From Mercenaria mercenaria (lineage: Eukaryota > Mollusca > Bivalvia > Venerida > Veneridae): DNA of 64,000 nucleotides. Below the pieces are notes generated by a model. That model was given only the letters and a program-made list of their open reading frames with translations, had not been told where the DNA came from and ran no database searches. Position numbers and translations under genes: made by a program. Location: the NCBI RefSeq assembly GCF_021730395.1, contig NC_069375.1, positions 11,493,001-11,557,000 on the forward strand, read 5' to 3'. Of this stretch, positions 12,601 to 22,700 are shown piece after piece. Numbering within the stretch: position 1 is the stretch's first letter; each line of letters opens with the position of its first letter.

Positions 12601-15600
12601 TTTGAAGAATGAAACTAAAAGAAAATAAAAGCAGTACCTAAAGCATAGTTTGACAGTAACATTTACAGGGAATTTTCAGTCCTAAACAATCCGTTCAATA
12701 AGCAAGGTCATATTTGAATTTGTTAAGTAAAACGAGGCTTGGTACTGATAGGTTTTCTCTAGGGCATGCTAAATTAATAACACCAGGGTCTATATTGGTG
12801 TGTCAACACTAGTGATGGGCCTACAATCGGCGACAATATGATAATTAGGGGTGTAACGATACATCGAAATATCGATGCATTGCGATACTGAGTGTCCCAT
12901 AATATGCATTGATAGAAAAGTCACGATCCAATAACAATCGCCGATAGTTCCTTCAACAAGCGATAGTTTCAATAGTTTTGAAATTTTAGTAAATACAGAA
13001 ATAATTAATAATTTATAAACCAAGAAACAGAGCCAGCTTTCATTTGCGCCTCTGAGAAATGGTTACGTCTCCATTACAATAATTACCCTCACGGAAAAAA
13101 AATACCATAAAGGACTGAGAAGTCTAGGAGATAATTAATAAATTTAGTTCCTTAGAAACTATGATTAAATATATTTAAATAACCTGTTGATCTTAAATGA
13201 GAAAAAGTACTATGGACATGGAGAAAGTAGGCTACTTGTATGATATAGCAAACTGTTCGGTAGGGCCCTTCATTTAGTGCTGGTACATCTTGGTCTGATC
13301 AGTCAGTTTTCATCTTTTTCGATGCTTTGGGTTATTAAACAAGTTGACATTCACAACAAAATGGCCGATTCGTTTGAGTATACTTTGCACAGGTTTATTG
13401 ATTTACTTATTGTTTCAAAGCCAAGGAAGGCAAGAAGTAGAAAAAATGTTAAAAAATATTTAATGTTAGATTTATTTCTGTCCATTTCAGTTATACAAAC
13501 ATCTCAGTGTGTATTAACAGCAATTATAAACAGTGCCGTGTCTTACACTGTGTAATAATGCCAGTTGGTAGTTTTACTGTATAAAACATGGTGGCCGATA
13601 ACTATTGCAATAGTATCGCAATAGTAACCTGCAATAGAATAGTATCCCAATAGTTTTTCTACAGTATTGCAATAGTCAAAATTGGCCTCAATAGTCACCC
13701 CTACTGATAATCATTGATGTGACATTCAAGCAACTATCACCGACCACTTTCATCAACAGATAAATTACTTGGATAATGTAGTTTTATTTGACCACCTTCT
13801 TTCTGGTATTTATGTTCCTGGTAATTGTACCACTGAAAACTACTTGGAGTACCCTTCTGCAAGAAAAATGGCTTCTGTGGGGCTATCTTAAAAAAAAAAG
13901 TAACTTGATATATATATATATGTGGCCATCCGAGTGCAAAATATATTGGAAAGCAAGGAACAAAGAAACTCTGTACGAGTGTAGCAAATTGTAAATATGA
14001 TGTGATAACGTCCAATTAATTGCATCAGTTACCTTATTCAGTCAGCGCTGATTATTTGGCTTGAAGATCTTTAATACCGATTTGCCCATCACTAGTGAAC
14101 ACCTATCCCCACCTCCGACTTTATCAGACTGACTTTATCTTGGTTTACTGGGTGGTTTAAGTTCAGTTCATAAGTGCTAAGTGCAAGGCATAGTATGTTT
14201 TTGTGTGTGTTTGTTTATACATGTATATCCTTGATATTTCAGAATGTGACGGCTATGGTACGTTTGTTTTATAACATCAAAGATATGTGCAGCATTCATT
14301 GCTGTACAATAAAGTTTGTCATACTTTTCTGTCTATTTTGGTCATGCAGGGGTTTAGAGTACACTTGTAATTCCCACACTGCTGCTCTTAAATTGACCCT
14401 TAATGTTGTGCTCTGATGTACAAAATTGTAGTGTAAGATTTCTTGGCTTTGTGTTGTTACCATTTTTTGCATCTTTGCAAGTTTTTTTTTATTGTTAAAT
14501 TCTCAACTTTAGTTGTTAAAGCCCTTTCTAAGTGTTACAAAATAACAAAGCAGTACTTAAACTTTGGCGAGGATTATCATTTAGGAAACTTCAATATAAA
14601 AAGATTTATTTTATTGCAGATAGTGGTGGTATGCCCGAGAGATCTACAACATTAACAGGATCCCCTCAAGCTATTAGGTTTGTAAAAGTGCATTTACATT
14701 GTTATAGTATATATGCTGCATGTAACACGAGACATACAGGGCTTGACAAATCCGTTTGTCCACTTGTAAATGGGAGTAAAAACCTGCTGCAGGCAAGTGG
14801 AAGTTGCTGCAATAGTCTAGTAGGACGAGTGCGATTTTTGGCCAAAATTCTATAAATCCAATGAAAAAGCTGAACAAAGTCATATATTAAAACGATTGAA
14901 ACAGTCGATTCGTCATTTGTAACTCTTAGATCTGTTGCATTATGATAACTTTGCTAGAAATAGATTCCAGTATGTAATGTTTTGACCAGACTTAGAATTA
15001 GATGCTGTGGATTAAATTATTTTTCCTTGTTGAATGGCAGGATGAGTACAATTTGTAGTTCAGTGAGTTGAAATTCTAGGCAGCTTGTTCTAAGGAATGA
15101 CTTGCTTACAAAGAATTTGTTGAGCCCTGACAAATAAGAAAATTTTAGAGTAGATGCTGTATGGTAGAGCATTTTGGTCCCAAACTTAACTGGCTGGCAT
15201 ACAGAAGGCTATGTGTTACAAAAATGTGTCTTTGCCATGTCCTCCCACATATTATCGTAGCTGAGCACTTACGATACTCAAAAACCAGCAAAGCAAAACA
15301 AAAAAAGTTGTAAATATTATCAAGGCTTGGATTTAATATGGCTTTTGGAAAGACTTGTTTACATGAAAAAACATTTTGGGTAGTGGTAGGGAAGAGTACC
15401 TGTATTAATGTAGAAGGCTATTTGTTGATGCAAGCCTTATATATATATTCCATGACCTGTTTGCAGTAAAGTAAAAGAAGAAATCAACAAAATAATTCAG
15501 AGAGCACAAGGGTCTGACCAGGGAGGAGGAGGAGGATACGGTGATAATTCAGGGAATATCGAAATCTCTATACCGGGCAACAAAGTCGGTCTCATTATCG

Positions 15601-15632
15601 GTAAAGGTGGAGAAACTATTAAACAGTTACAG
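3597..15632 (+). CDS. FUBP/KHSRP-like KH-domain protein, N-terminal half (7 exons)
   Basis: Far upstream element-binding proteins bind single-stranded DNA and RNA through four KH domains and act in transcription, splicing and mRNA decay, mainly in the nucleus. Seven exons join in frame: 3597-3690, 5953-5991, 8753-8786, 9205-9371, 12091-12162, 14620-14677 and 15467-15632. All introns between them are gt-ag. In order they encode an IAAKI segment with a KRPLD motif, a short linker, an Ala/Gln-rich helix, ITEEYKVPDRMVGL leading into KH1 with its GKGG loop (IIGKGGEQITRLQ), the DSGGMPERSTTLTG second half of KH1, and a Gly-rich linker into KH2 ending at IIGKGGETIKQLQ. These match FUBP1/FUBP3/KHSRP closely in order and spacing. 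The start codon (upstream of FKDALQRARQ in the family) is left of the window. The rest of KH2, KH3, KH4 and the Tyr-rich tail were not found to the right. Which of the three vertebrate paralogues is closest cannot be settled by eye. Confidence 0.93.
3972..4592. mobile_element. hAT-like MITE with CAGGxTGTGGAA ends
   Basis: The left end CAGGGTGTGGAATTCC at 3972 faces GGATTTCCACACCTG ending at 4592, giving inverted ends with one gap. GCTATA occurs directly outside both ends, consistent with an imperfect 8-bp target duplication. It has no transposase. It lies in the first visible FUBP-like intron. Confidence 0.55.
4615..5016. mobile_element. MITE copy 1, CAGGGCTTGxCAAA ends
   Basis: CAGGGCTTGGCAAA at 4615 faces TTTGTCAAGCCCTG ending at 5016. 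A second element with the same ends lies at 14737-15129. The ends resemble hAT termini. No target duplication is visible. Confidence 0.6.
5953..5991 (+). CDS. FUBP-like micro-exon (39 nt)
   Basis: The acceptor is tttcag and the donor is gtatgt. It enters and leaves in phase 1 and adds DEPESKRSPFLQD. The length is a multiple of three, so skipping it would keep the frame. It is accepted because its phases fit both neighbours and its basic, acidic linker character suits this part of FUBP. Confidence 0.75.
6762..7016 (+). repeat. hairpin-ended dispersed element, short copy
   Basis: It begins with the TATGCCCCC...GGCATA hairpin and continues with TTTTCAACTGTCAGTCCGTTC. It then has CATGAAGGCACTTTACTCGC and AGGTCAAAGGTCAAAG, and ends ATTAGTGACAGCTCTTGTT. 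It is the same family as the element at 15664-15920, which is near identical over most of its length. Confidence 0.8.
8753..8786 (+). CDS. FUBP-like micro-exon (34 nt)
   Basis: The acceptor is ctttcag and the donor is gtatgc. It enters in phase 1, leaves in phase 2 and encodes PAGGYPGLNQP. It is needed to bring the reading frame from the 39-nt exon to the Ala-rich exon, which supports it despite its small size. Confidence 0.72.
9205..9371 (+). CDS. FUBP-like exon: Ala/Gln helix and start of KH1
   Basis: The 167-nt exon encodes NTEAAQAAAQAAARINQQLG, then a Met/Gln-rich linker, then MVITEEYKVPDRMVGL. The last part is the hallmark lead-in to KH1 in FUBP proteins (MTEEYKVPDGMVGF). The donor is gtaagt, and the exon leaves one base into a codon. 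Confidence 0.92.
9829..9853 (+). repeat. poly-A / poly-C homopolymer
   Basis: Nine A are followed by sixteen C. It is intronic and likely unstable, and base counts here may be unreliable. It has no coding meaning. Confidence 0.9.
9868..11231 (+). repeat. direct repeats and ~110-150-bp repeat units in a FUBP-like intron
   Basis: A ~125-bp segment with ACTCGGAGGCTTGGCAGTTC and CTAGCAGTGTGCAAGA occurs at 9868-9992 and 11091-11231, with a partial copy near 10920-11045. Between them, about 10310-10740, are diverged units containing TTCAGATTATTCTGATT and AACATGGCC...GGTCACTTTTCC. A relative of these units also lies at 62480-62640. I see nothing coding here. Confidence 0.7.
12091..12162 (+). CDS. 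FUBP-like exon: KH1 core with GKGG loop
   Basis: The 72-nt exon encodes IIGKGGEQITRLQAETSC and then KIQIAP. GKGG is the GXXG nucleic-acid-binding loop of a type I KH domain. FUBP1 has IIGRGGEQISRIQQESGC at this point. The acceptor is cttttcag and the donor is gtaagc. Confidence 0.95.
12807..14097. mobile_element. TIR element (CACTAGTGATGGGC) split by a nested hAT-like insertion
   Basis: CACTAGTGATGGGC at 12807-12820 faces its exact reverse complement at 14084-14097. Without the inner insertion (12846-13703 plus one target copy) it would be about 425 bp, a typical MITE size. No transposase is seen. Confidence 0.75.
12846..13703. mobile_element. nested hAT-like element, TAGGGGTG ends, 8-bp target duplication
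   Basis: The ends are TAGGGGTG...CACCCCTA. The flanks are ATGATAAT (12838-12845) and CTGATAAT (13704-13711), seven of eight identical. Eight-base duplications and AGGGGTGTAACGATA-like ends are typical of hAT elements. The 858-bp interior has no recognisable transposase, so it is non-autonomous. Confidence 0.75.
14620..14677 (+). CDS. FUBP-like exon: second half of KH1
   Basis: The 58-nt exon encodes DSGGMPERSTTLTGSPQAI, matching the DSGGLPERSCMLTGTPESV strand-helix segment of KH1. The acceptor is attgcag. The donor gtttgt is weaker than its neighbours. Confidence 0.92.
14737..15129. mobile_element. MITE copy 2, CAGGGCTTGACAAA ends
   Basis: CAGGGCTTGACAAA at 14737 faces a decayed partner TTTGTTGAGCCCTG ending at 15129. 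It shares ends with the element at 4615-5016. It starts 60 bp after the 14620-14677 exon. Confidence 0.6.
15467..15632 (+). CDS. FUBP-like exon: inter-KH linker and start of KH2
   Basis: The 166-nt exon encodes the end of KH1 (KVKEEINKIIQRAQG), a run of five glycines, and KH2 up to GLIIGKGGETIKQLQ. The donor is gtcagt in phase 0. In the family the next exon begins ERAGVKMVMIQDG. I could not find such an exon downstream in this window. Confidence 0.94.
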
Positions 15633-15663
15633 GTCAGTAATGTTAACTTGAAAGATAAGTTTT

Positions 15664-15920
15664 TATGCCCCCGAAGGGAGGCATATTAGTTTTCAACTGT
15701 CCATCCGTTCGTTCGTTCGTCACAACGTTAACTTTTTGCATGAAGGCACTTTACTCGCGAACCACTGCACCCAGTACCTTCAAACTTCACATGCTGATAG
15801 TACTTATTGAGTACACGACCCCTACTGACTTTGGCGTCACCAGGTCAAAGGTCAAGGTCGCCAGGTCAAAGGTCAAGGCGTTGCGGGGGACATTTGTCAC
15901 CATTAGTGACAGCTCTTGTT
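15664..15920 (+). repeat. hairpin-ended dispersed element, short copy
   Basis: It starts 31 bp after the last visible FUBP-like exon. It has the TATGCCCCC...GGCATA hairpin, a GTTCGTTCGTTCGTC run, CATGAAGGCACTTTACTCGC, two AGGTCAAAGGTCAAGG motifs, and the ATTAGTGACAGCTCTTGTT end. Confidence 0.82.
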
Positions 15921-15949
15921 TAAAATATATGTAAAAATTTGGTGAACCA

Positions 15950-16492
15950 CTCCTGAAAAAGGAAACTGTTTTTACTTTTCATGTTCCCACTATTGGAAAT
16001 AAAACCCTTTTGACATTTTTGCAGGCCTATATGACCCATTTTTGAAGATGGCCTAGATTTTATCAAGGTAATCATTCTGACCAAACTTCATGAAGATCAA
16101 TTGAAAAATAGAGCCTCTATCGCATACACAACGTTTTTTCTTTAATTTGATCTAGTGACCTAGTTTTTGACTCCAGATAACCCATTTTCGAATTTGAACT
16201 AGATTTTATTAGGGTTTTCATTATGACAAAATTTCATGAAGATCAGTTGAAAAATAATGCCTCTATCACATACACAAGGCTTTTTCTTTGATTTGACCTA
16301 GTGACCTAGCTTTTGACCTCAGGTGACCCATTTTCAAAGTTGCCCTAGATTTTATCAAGGTTTTCATTCTGACAAACTTTCATGAAGATCAGTTGAAAAA
16401 TACAGCCTCTATCGCATACTCAAGCCACATGTTGACGGACGACAGACAGACGCCGGACATCAAGTGATCACAAAAACTCAGGTGAGCTAATA
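15950..16492 (+). repeat. 'caggtgagctaa'-ended dispersed element with ~145-bp units
   Basis: Three diverged units contain TTCATGAAGATCA(G/A)TTGAAAAAT and CTAGTGACCTAG. The end is GACGGACGACAGACAGACG followed by CTCAGGTGAGCTAA. Related elements are at 20053-20777 and, inverted, at 63432-64000. With the preceding repeat it fills much of the gap between the FUBP-like and S8B-like exons. Confidence 0.75.
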
Positions 16493-16670
16493 GCAAGCAA
16501 ATTGGCTCAAAATTCCTATCTTAATTTGATGTTGAACTGTGCTGAATTGTACTGCTATTGAATCATTTTTGGTTTGAGATCATGTAATGGCTATGTAGCC
16601 ACTTTTTGTCTATTTACTATACATATCGAAAAATGATTACGTGCTTAATACAATAAGGTAACATACATAC

Positions 16671-16759
16671 CAGCAATGGTAGCGTCATATGCTATTCCTG
16701 CGCTACATAATTTGTTGCCCTTCACAGCTGCAAGTACGCTGGCTACTCTGTTCCCGTGG
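16671..16759 (-). CDS. S8B-like gene (- strand) exon 6: catalytic His region
   Basis: The acceptor aatttag and the phase-2 entry complete an Asp codon before HGNRVASVLAAVKGNKLC and then SAGIAYDATIAG. In furin this reads [30 protein letters not shown]. The catalytic His is kept, Thr of HGT is Asn, and the Cys of RCAG is Val. The donor gtatgt leaves in phase 1. About 4.8 kb of intron separates it from exon 5. Confidence 0.8.
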
Positions 16760-19700
16760 CTAAATTTAAAAGAGAAAACAAACTATGTCATTATTTCAAT
16801 GGGCATGAAAACTGTCTCGGTAAATGTGTTTTTTGCCTCGAATAATCAACTGAACAAGTCCAATACTACATGTTATACATGAGAAAATATCGATATATTA
16901 TTACCTATCGGCTTTCTGGTTTTGAAGAGGTCTTTAAATCTTAAAAGGCGCTAAATTTGTCCATAATAATTATTTCAGAAATCTATTGTTTACAAGACTA
17001 CAGAGACAGAAGAAATCGGTGCCAAACATTAAATGCAAACCTTCTGTCCGCAACTGAGTGACTAGGTAAATGAAACTATCGGCTATTTTACAAGCCTATT
17101 ATAGATATATATTCTCGTTCAGTATTTCAAGTTGTTTTTAAGTTAAAAAAGACATACTCAGTAAGATTATCTTGGGACATTTCCGTCATAGCTTTTAGGC
17201 TTTGTCAAAAAAATGGTTCGTTAAACTCAAACACTAATAGAAGTAATAATGACTAATCACAATATCGCAAAATCTAAAAACATCAAAAATTTCCTCTGAG
17301 TTCAATATTAATTTAATGATGAGAATCGTGATGATTTTTCTTATAGTTTAAATGGAACGTAAATGTCAAACATGTATATTAGGAACTAGAAATGTGTCCA
17401 TGGGACACAGATGCCCCCACTACATGACATTAGTCAGGGGCCAGAACTCCTACAATACTGAATGAATCCGGATGCGAAACCCCAGGTGCACAACTACACA
17501 TGCTGACCAACATTCCTGTAAACTTTGGTGATTCTAGGTCAAATACTTTTGGGGCTATGCGCGACACAACATTAAAATGACCAATTTTTTACTAAGTCAG
17601 GGGCCATAACTCCTACATGACTGGATGAATCCGGACGCGAAACCCCAGGTGCACAACTACACATGCTGACCAACATGCCTGTAAAGTTTTGTGACTCTAG
17701 GTCATATACTTTTGGAGCTAGGCACGACACAACATTAAAATGACCATTTTTTACAAAGTCAGGGGCCATAACTGCTACAAGACTGAATGAATCCGGACGC
17801 GAAACCCCAGGTGTACAACTACACATGCTGACCAACATTCCTGTAAACTTTGGTGATTCTAGGTCAAATACTTTTGGAGCTATGCGCGACACAACATTAA
17901 AATGACCAATATTTTACTAAGTCAGGAGCCATAACTCCTACATGTCTGGATTAATCCGGACGCGAAACCCCATGTGCACAACTACATATGCTGACCAACA
18001 TGCCTGTAAAGTTTTGTGACTCTAGGTCATATATTTTTGGAGCTAGGCACGACACAACATTAAAATGACCAATTTTTACAAAGTCAGGGGCCATAACTTC
18101 TACATGACTGAATGAATCCGGACGCGAAATCCCAGGTGCACAACTACACATGCTGACCAACATTCCTGTAAAGTTTTGTGACTCTACGTCAAATACTTTC
18201 AGAGCTACGCGCGACACAACATTTTCGGAAGGACGGACGGACGGACAGACGGAAGGACGGAAGGACGGACGGACAAGAGCAAATCTTTATGCCCCCCGCC
18301 CCCCCCCCTCCAAAGTGGGGGCATAAAAACAAACAGTTGAGTCTATTTTTCAACACCTTTTAATGACAGCAAGCTCTTAGGTACTGGAGATGGGTGGGGT
18401 ATATGTGGCTGGAGAAAGATTTGACAAAGCACATTCTTCGTTTTCTAGAACAAGATTTCCATTATTTTGCCGAATACTGTTTATTTATATCAAAACAACA
18501 TTTCACTGTACAAAGTTATGTAATTTGTTTTGCTCGGTCTTTAGCCCATTATCTAACAATAATCAATTTATGTAACAATCAGTTAACTGGAGTCTGTGCT
18601 AGTATTACATTTATGTCTACAAGTAACTGACAATATCATAACGAGGTGGATTACAAACCAGTTTAAACGTAAATATGAACAGAACAGAACAAAACAAAAC
18701 TTCACCTATAACGAACACGGTTATAACAAGTAAGCGGTATTTAGGAACATTTAAAAATGCTGTTGTTATTTCGTGTGGTTATAGTCAACATCGGGGAAGT
18801 CATTGGCGAAGTGGTTTGCAGGTTGAATTACAACGTCAGTGATCCGGGTTTGATTTTCGGTTGCGGCTGGTATCCCGACTATTTTTCAGTTCTTGGAGAT
18901 TGACTTAAATTGATACTAAGTATCGGCCTACACTTGATGTTTTGAAAGTTAATATGACACCTGCCGTGGGCTTGGCTGAAAATAAATCACTACACCAATT
19001 CAAGACGGGAACTTTCAACAACTACTGAAGCTAAACAAGAAAGTTTATCTTTATAGTTATACCGAATTATCGGATATAAGGAACAAATTTCTGTTTCCAA
19101 ATGTTCAAAATGCATGGAAATAACCTAGGTTATAGCGAACCCGAAAAGGTAATTTTTAATATATTTATCAAAGGATTTCACATTAGTATTGGGTAGACAT
19201 GGTACTAATAATTTTAATCATAAAAACATTGTGTGATTGTTGACATACCTCAGTGACATTAAAAACCAAGTTTAACATTGAGATCTTGATATGATAGGAA
19301 TGTTGTCTAAGATCTTCTGAAATATGATACGTGTAATTTAGCTACCTATTATGCCACTGAAATATATATAATTACAAATTATAAAGAAAGAACATAATTA
19401 TCTCAATGTTAATTGGTTTTCAAATATTTTATATCGTATGGCTTTTAAACCTGTACCATATCTGAACATTACTCGTTGTAGTTATTTGATTGTTATTTGA
19501 TTTTATTTTCTACCTTTCGACACAGGCACTTGGGGTTAGGACGTCCGCACCCTCCATCGCCCCTGCCAACTGTTAGCCAGTATTTTTAGAATTATAACAC
19601 CGAGTGTAGGTGACGATTACTCTCTCATAGTTTGATATGAAATTTAATAAGGATTGACAGTATAACTAAAAATAGATATAGAATATATTTGCTTGTTGCG

Positions 19701-22700
19701 GTGAAAGATGTAATTTTGTTTCATCGAATGAGCTTCGAAAATAGACACTCGTGAGAATGCAATTTCTGAAGTTCACTCGATGAGATAAAATGCACATTAC
19801 ACAAAAGCACACAAACATTTTCTTTTATATTTTATGTTTTATCGATACAAAAAAAAGAAAAAAAAGGTAATCTTTTATTTTGTCGATTTAATGTTCACCG
19901 CTAAAAGCCCCAGGAAGCAAAAGTGACTAAATACAAAGTGTGCCAAAGATATATCCGAAAAAAATATTTGCCACGATTTTTTTCCATAAAGCAAAAGTCT
20001 GTATGTTTAATATAATAGTTATCATTATACTGAAACGGCCGCAATATTAAACAAGAGGATCATTATGACCCTGGATCGCTCACCTGAGTAATATGAGCTA
20101 CATGTTTCAAATGTCAAACTGATGATTTTTAGAAATTTCTTGGAAGATTTTCCGATGTACAATCAATTAACCCCTGGGGCGGGGCCAATTTTACCCCGGG
20201 GGTCATGACTTGAACAAAGTTTGTAGAAGTCTACTAGGCAATGTTACATATCAAATATCTAAGATCTAGGCCTTCTGGTTTATTTTTAGCAAATTTATGA
20301 ATATTTTCCTATGTACAATCAAGTAAACTCTGGGGCCGGGTGAATTTGACCCTGTGGGTCAAGATTTGAATAAATTTTGTAGAGGTCTATTAGGCAATGC
20401 TACATTTGAAATATCTAAGCTCTACGTCTTTTGGTCTATTTTCAGAAATTTTTTGAAGATTTTCCTATGTAAAACCAAGTGACCCCTTGGGCGGGGTCAA
20501 TTTTGACACCAGGGGTCATAATTTGAATAAATTTTGTAGAGGTCTACTAGGCAATGCTACTTGAGAAGTAGATTTTAAAATTTTTCCTTTCGGTTGCCAT
20601 GGCAACCAGAGTTCTGCATGGAATTCAATTCTTTGAACAATTTTAAAAGGGGGCTACTCAAGAATCATTCCTGTGAAGTTTGGTGTAATTCTGCCCAGTG
20701 GTTTTCAAGAAGAAGATTTTTTGAGAAATTGTTGACGGACTACGCACGACGCCCGACTTCGTGACAGGTGAGCTAAAAATGCGAATTGAGGGAAAACAAT
20801 GCTGGATTTATTTTATTCATAGTAAGGGTAAAATGCCTTTTTTGTATAAGCGTGTAATGACATGGCACTGCTGTTGTGAATAATGTTTCTTTTAGAGAGT
20901 AGTTGGAATCAAAAAGCATAGGAGAATTGACTACTGCTGACATGTGCACATATAGAGAATATGGAACATTAGTTTACCTTCCACACAATATACTGTTTTG
21001 ATGATTTACTATTCAATGACAGTTTTTGCTGGGCTGCTCATGCATTTGCCCGCAACTATTTAAATTCAGTGGAAGAAGATTTGCAGAACAGACCATTTGA
21101 CTAGTGGGTCTAAACCATACTATTTTTTTTCTCTGAATACATGGTGCATAGTGAGGTGAGAGCTAAAATTTAAGGAGGTATTCGCTTGTTGACGGTACCT
21201 TGCATTTCCCCTACCGTCTATGAACAGGCTCAATCAAACCGAGCCTGCAACATTTTCATTTATGTCGTGTTGGGCGACTGTGCTTTTCCATTGTTCTGTT
21301 CAATAAAGATTTGGTCTGTACACTAAAATTACTAAATGAATGACAATGTTTGAGGCATCCAAAAGGGAAATTATTCAAAGCGGTCGCAACCGAAGTACAG
21401 TAAAAATATATTTGATATTTTTCAGTGATGTTATTTAATTTTCTTTTGTATCTAAGTAATTCATCCTAATGCATAAAATATAAACATTTTAGAATGACAT
21501 AATTAACCTACACTTGCAATAGAATAAGCATTTTCAAGTCGCCTGTATAGGACTTACTCTGTTACGTGTAATGTGTCCGGCCGTTCATCGTTAAAATGCT
21601 CAGCAGTCACATTCTTATTGTCTTGGACAAAATTATAACTCAATTCTGTATTCTGAAAAGTAAGAAGGGGGTGCATGATGCTATGTCCTGTTTGAAGTAT
21701 CAAAATTGAACCTATCATATACAATACTTTATAACTTCATTAGTGACATATTTCAACGTGCGTCATTAAGATAAAAGTGATACAAACTAGAAAATTTAAG
21801 ATTTAAGAAAATAAGAAAGGAAAACTTACAATGTTTCTCTCTAAATCCAGTAAATGTATATCTATTCCTCCATCCATAATTGCAATTGTGACTCCATTCT
21901 CCGGTAAACCCTTCTGCCCATGTTTGTTCAACACCCATACCATAGTAATTACTATTGGTGATGTCCGGCTATATCAAATAAATAGATTTGTGCCCTAATG
22001 AGTAAAACTAAGTACTAGTAATATATTATCAAATTAATTACAAATTAATGTATACTCAGATTTAAGTGCCTTTTTAAACATTTACTGAATTTAGTCTTAG
22101 GGTGTACGGAGGCTGCGTTTTAGGAACGTAGCTTCCCCTGTTAAATATTCTATTTTGCTTTCTACCACTTTCCCCGAATACCCCATCCTGTTATATACCC
22201 CTAACCCTTCCCCCACCACACACACACACACGCGCGCACACACACACATACGCACACGCACACACGCACACACACACAATGAAATGTTCTTTTTGGATTT
22301 TGGAAGCAATCCGTCTACAATATTTTTTCCGCGTTCTTCTTGTGTTTGGAGGTCTACTTTGCGACGTATGGCTCTATGGCTGTTTTTGGGATGCCTTTAC
22401 CTTTTACATGTTTTCTACGCATTTGTTGTATCCAATATTTTAGTTATGAAAATGTTTGATAACAACTTCACACGTATGGAATTACACTTTAACCCAAAAG
22501 GCAAAGCAAACACCCTTTTATAAATTTAACGTAGTAATGTTGACATCCATATCACAGAAATATTTAACGTTTTTGAACGTAAACATTGCTACGTCATGCT
22601 TTCGCGCGTAATGCCATGCTGTTGCTCGTAACAATTTGTCTGTCTGTCTTGCATGTAAAATAGAAATATCCTTCACTAAAGAACACCAGCTTTTACATTT

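Noticed and set aside
17572-18217. Two minus-strand frames (106 and 88 codons) with repeated MLVSMCSCxPGVSRPD
   Set aside because: They are translations of the 163-bp tandem array. The period equals the DNA repeat.
22097-22523. A 122-codon + strand frame and a 70-codon minus frame
   Set aside because: They cross a (CA)n tract, and nothing recognisable lies on either side of it.
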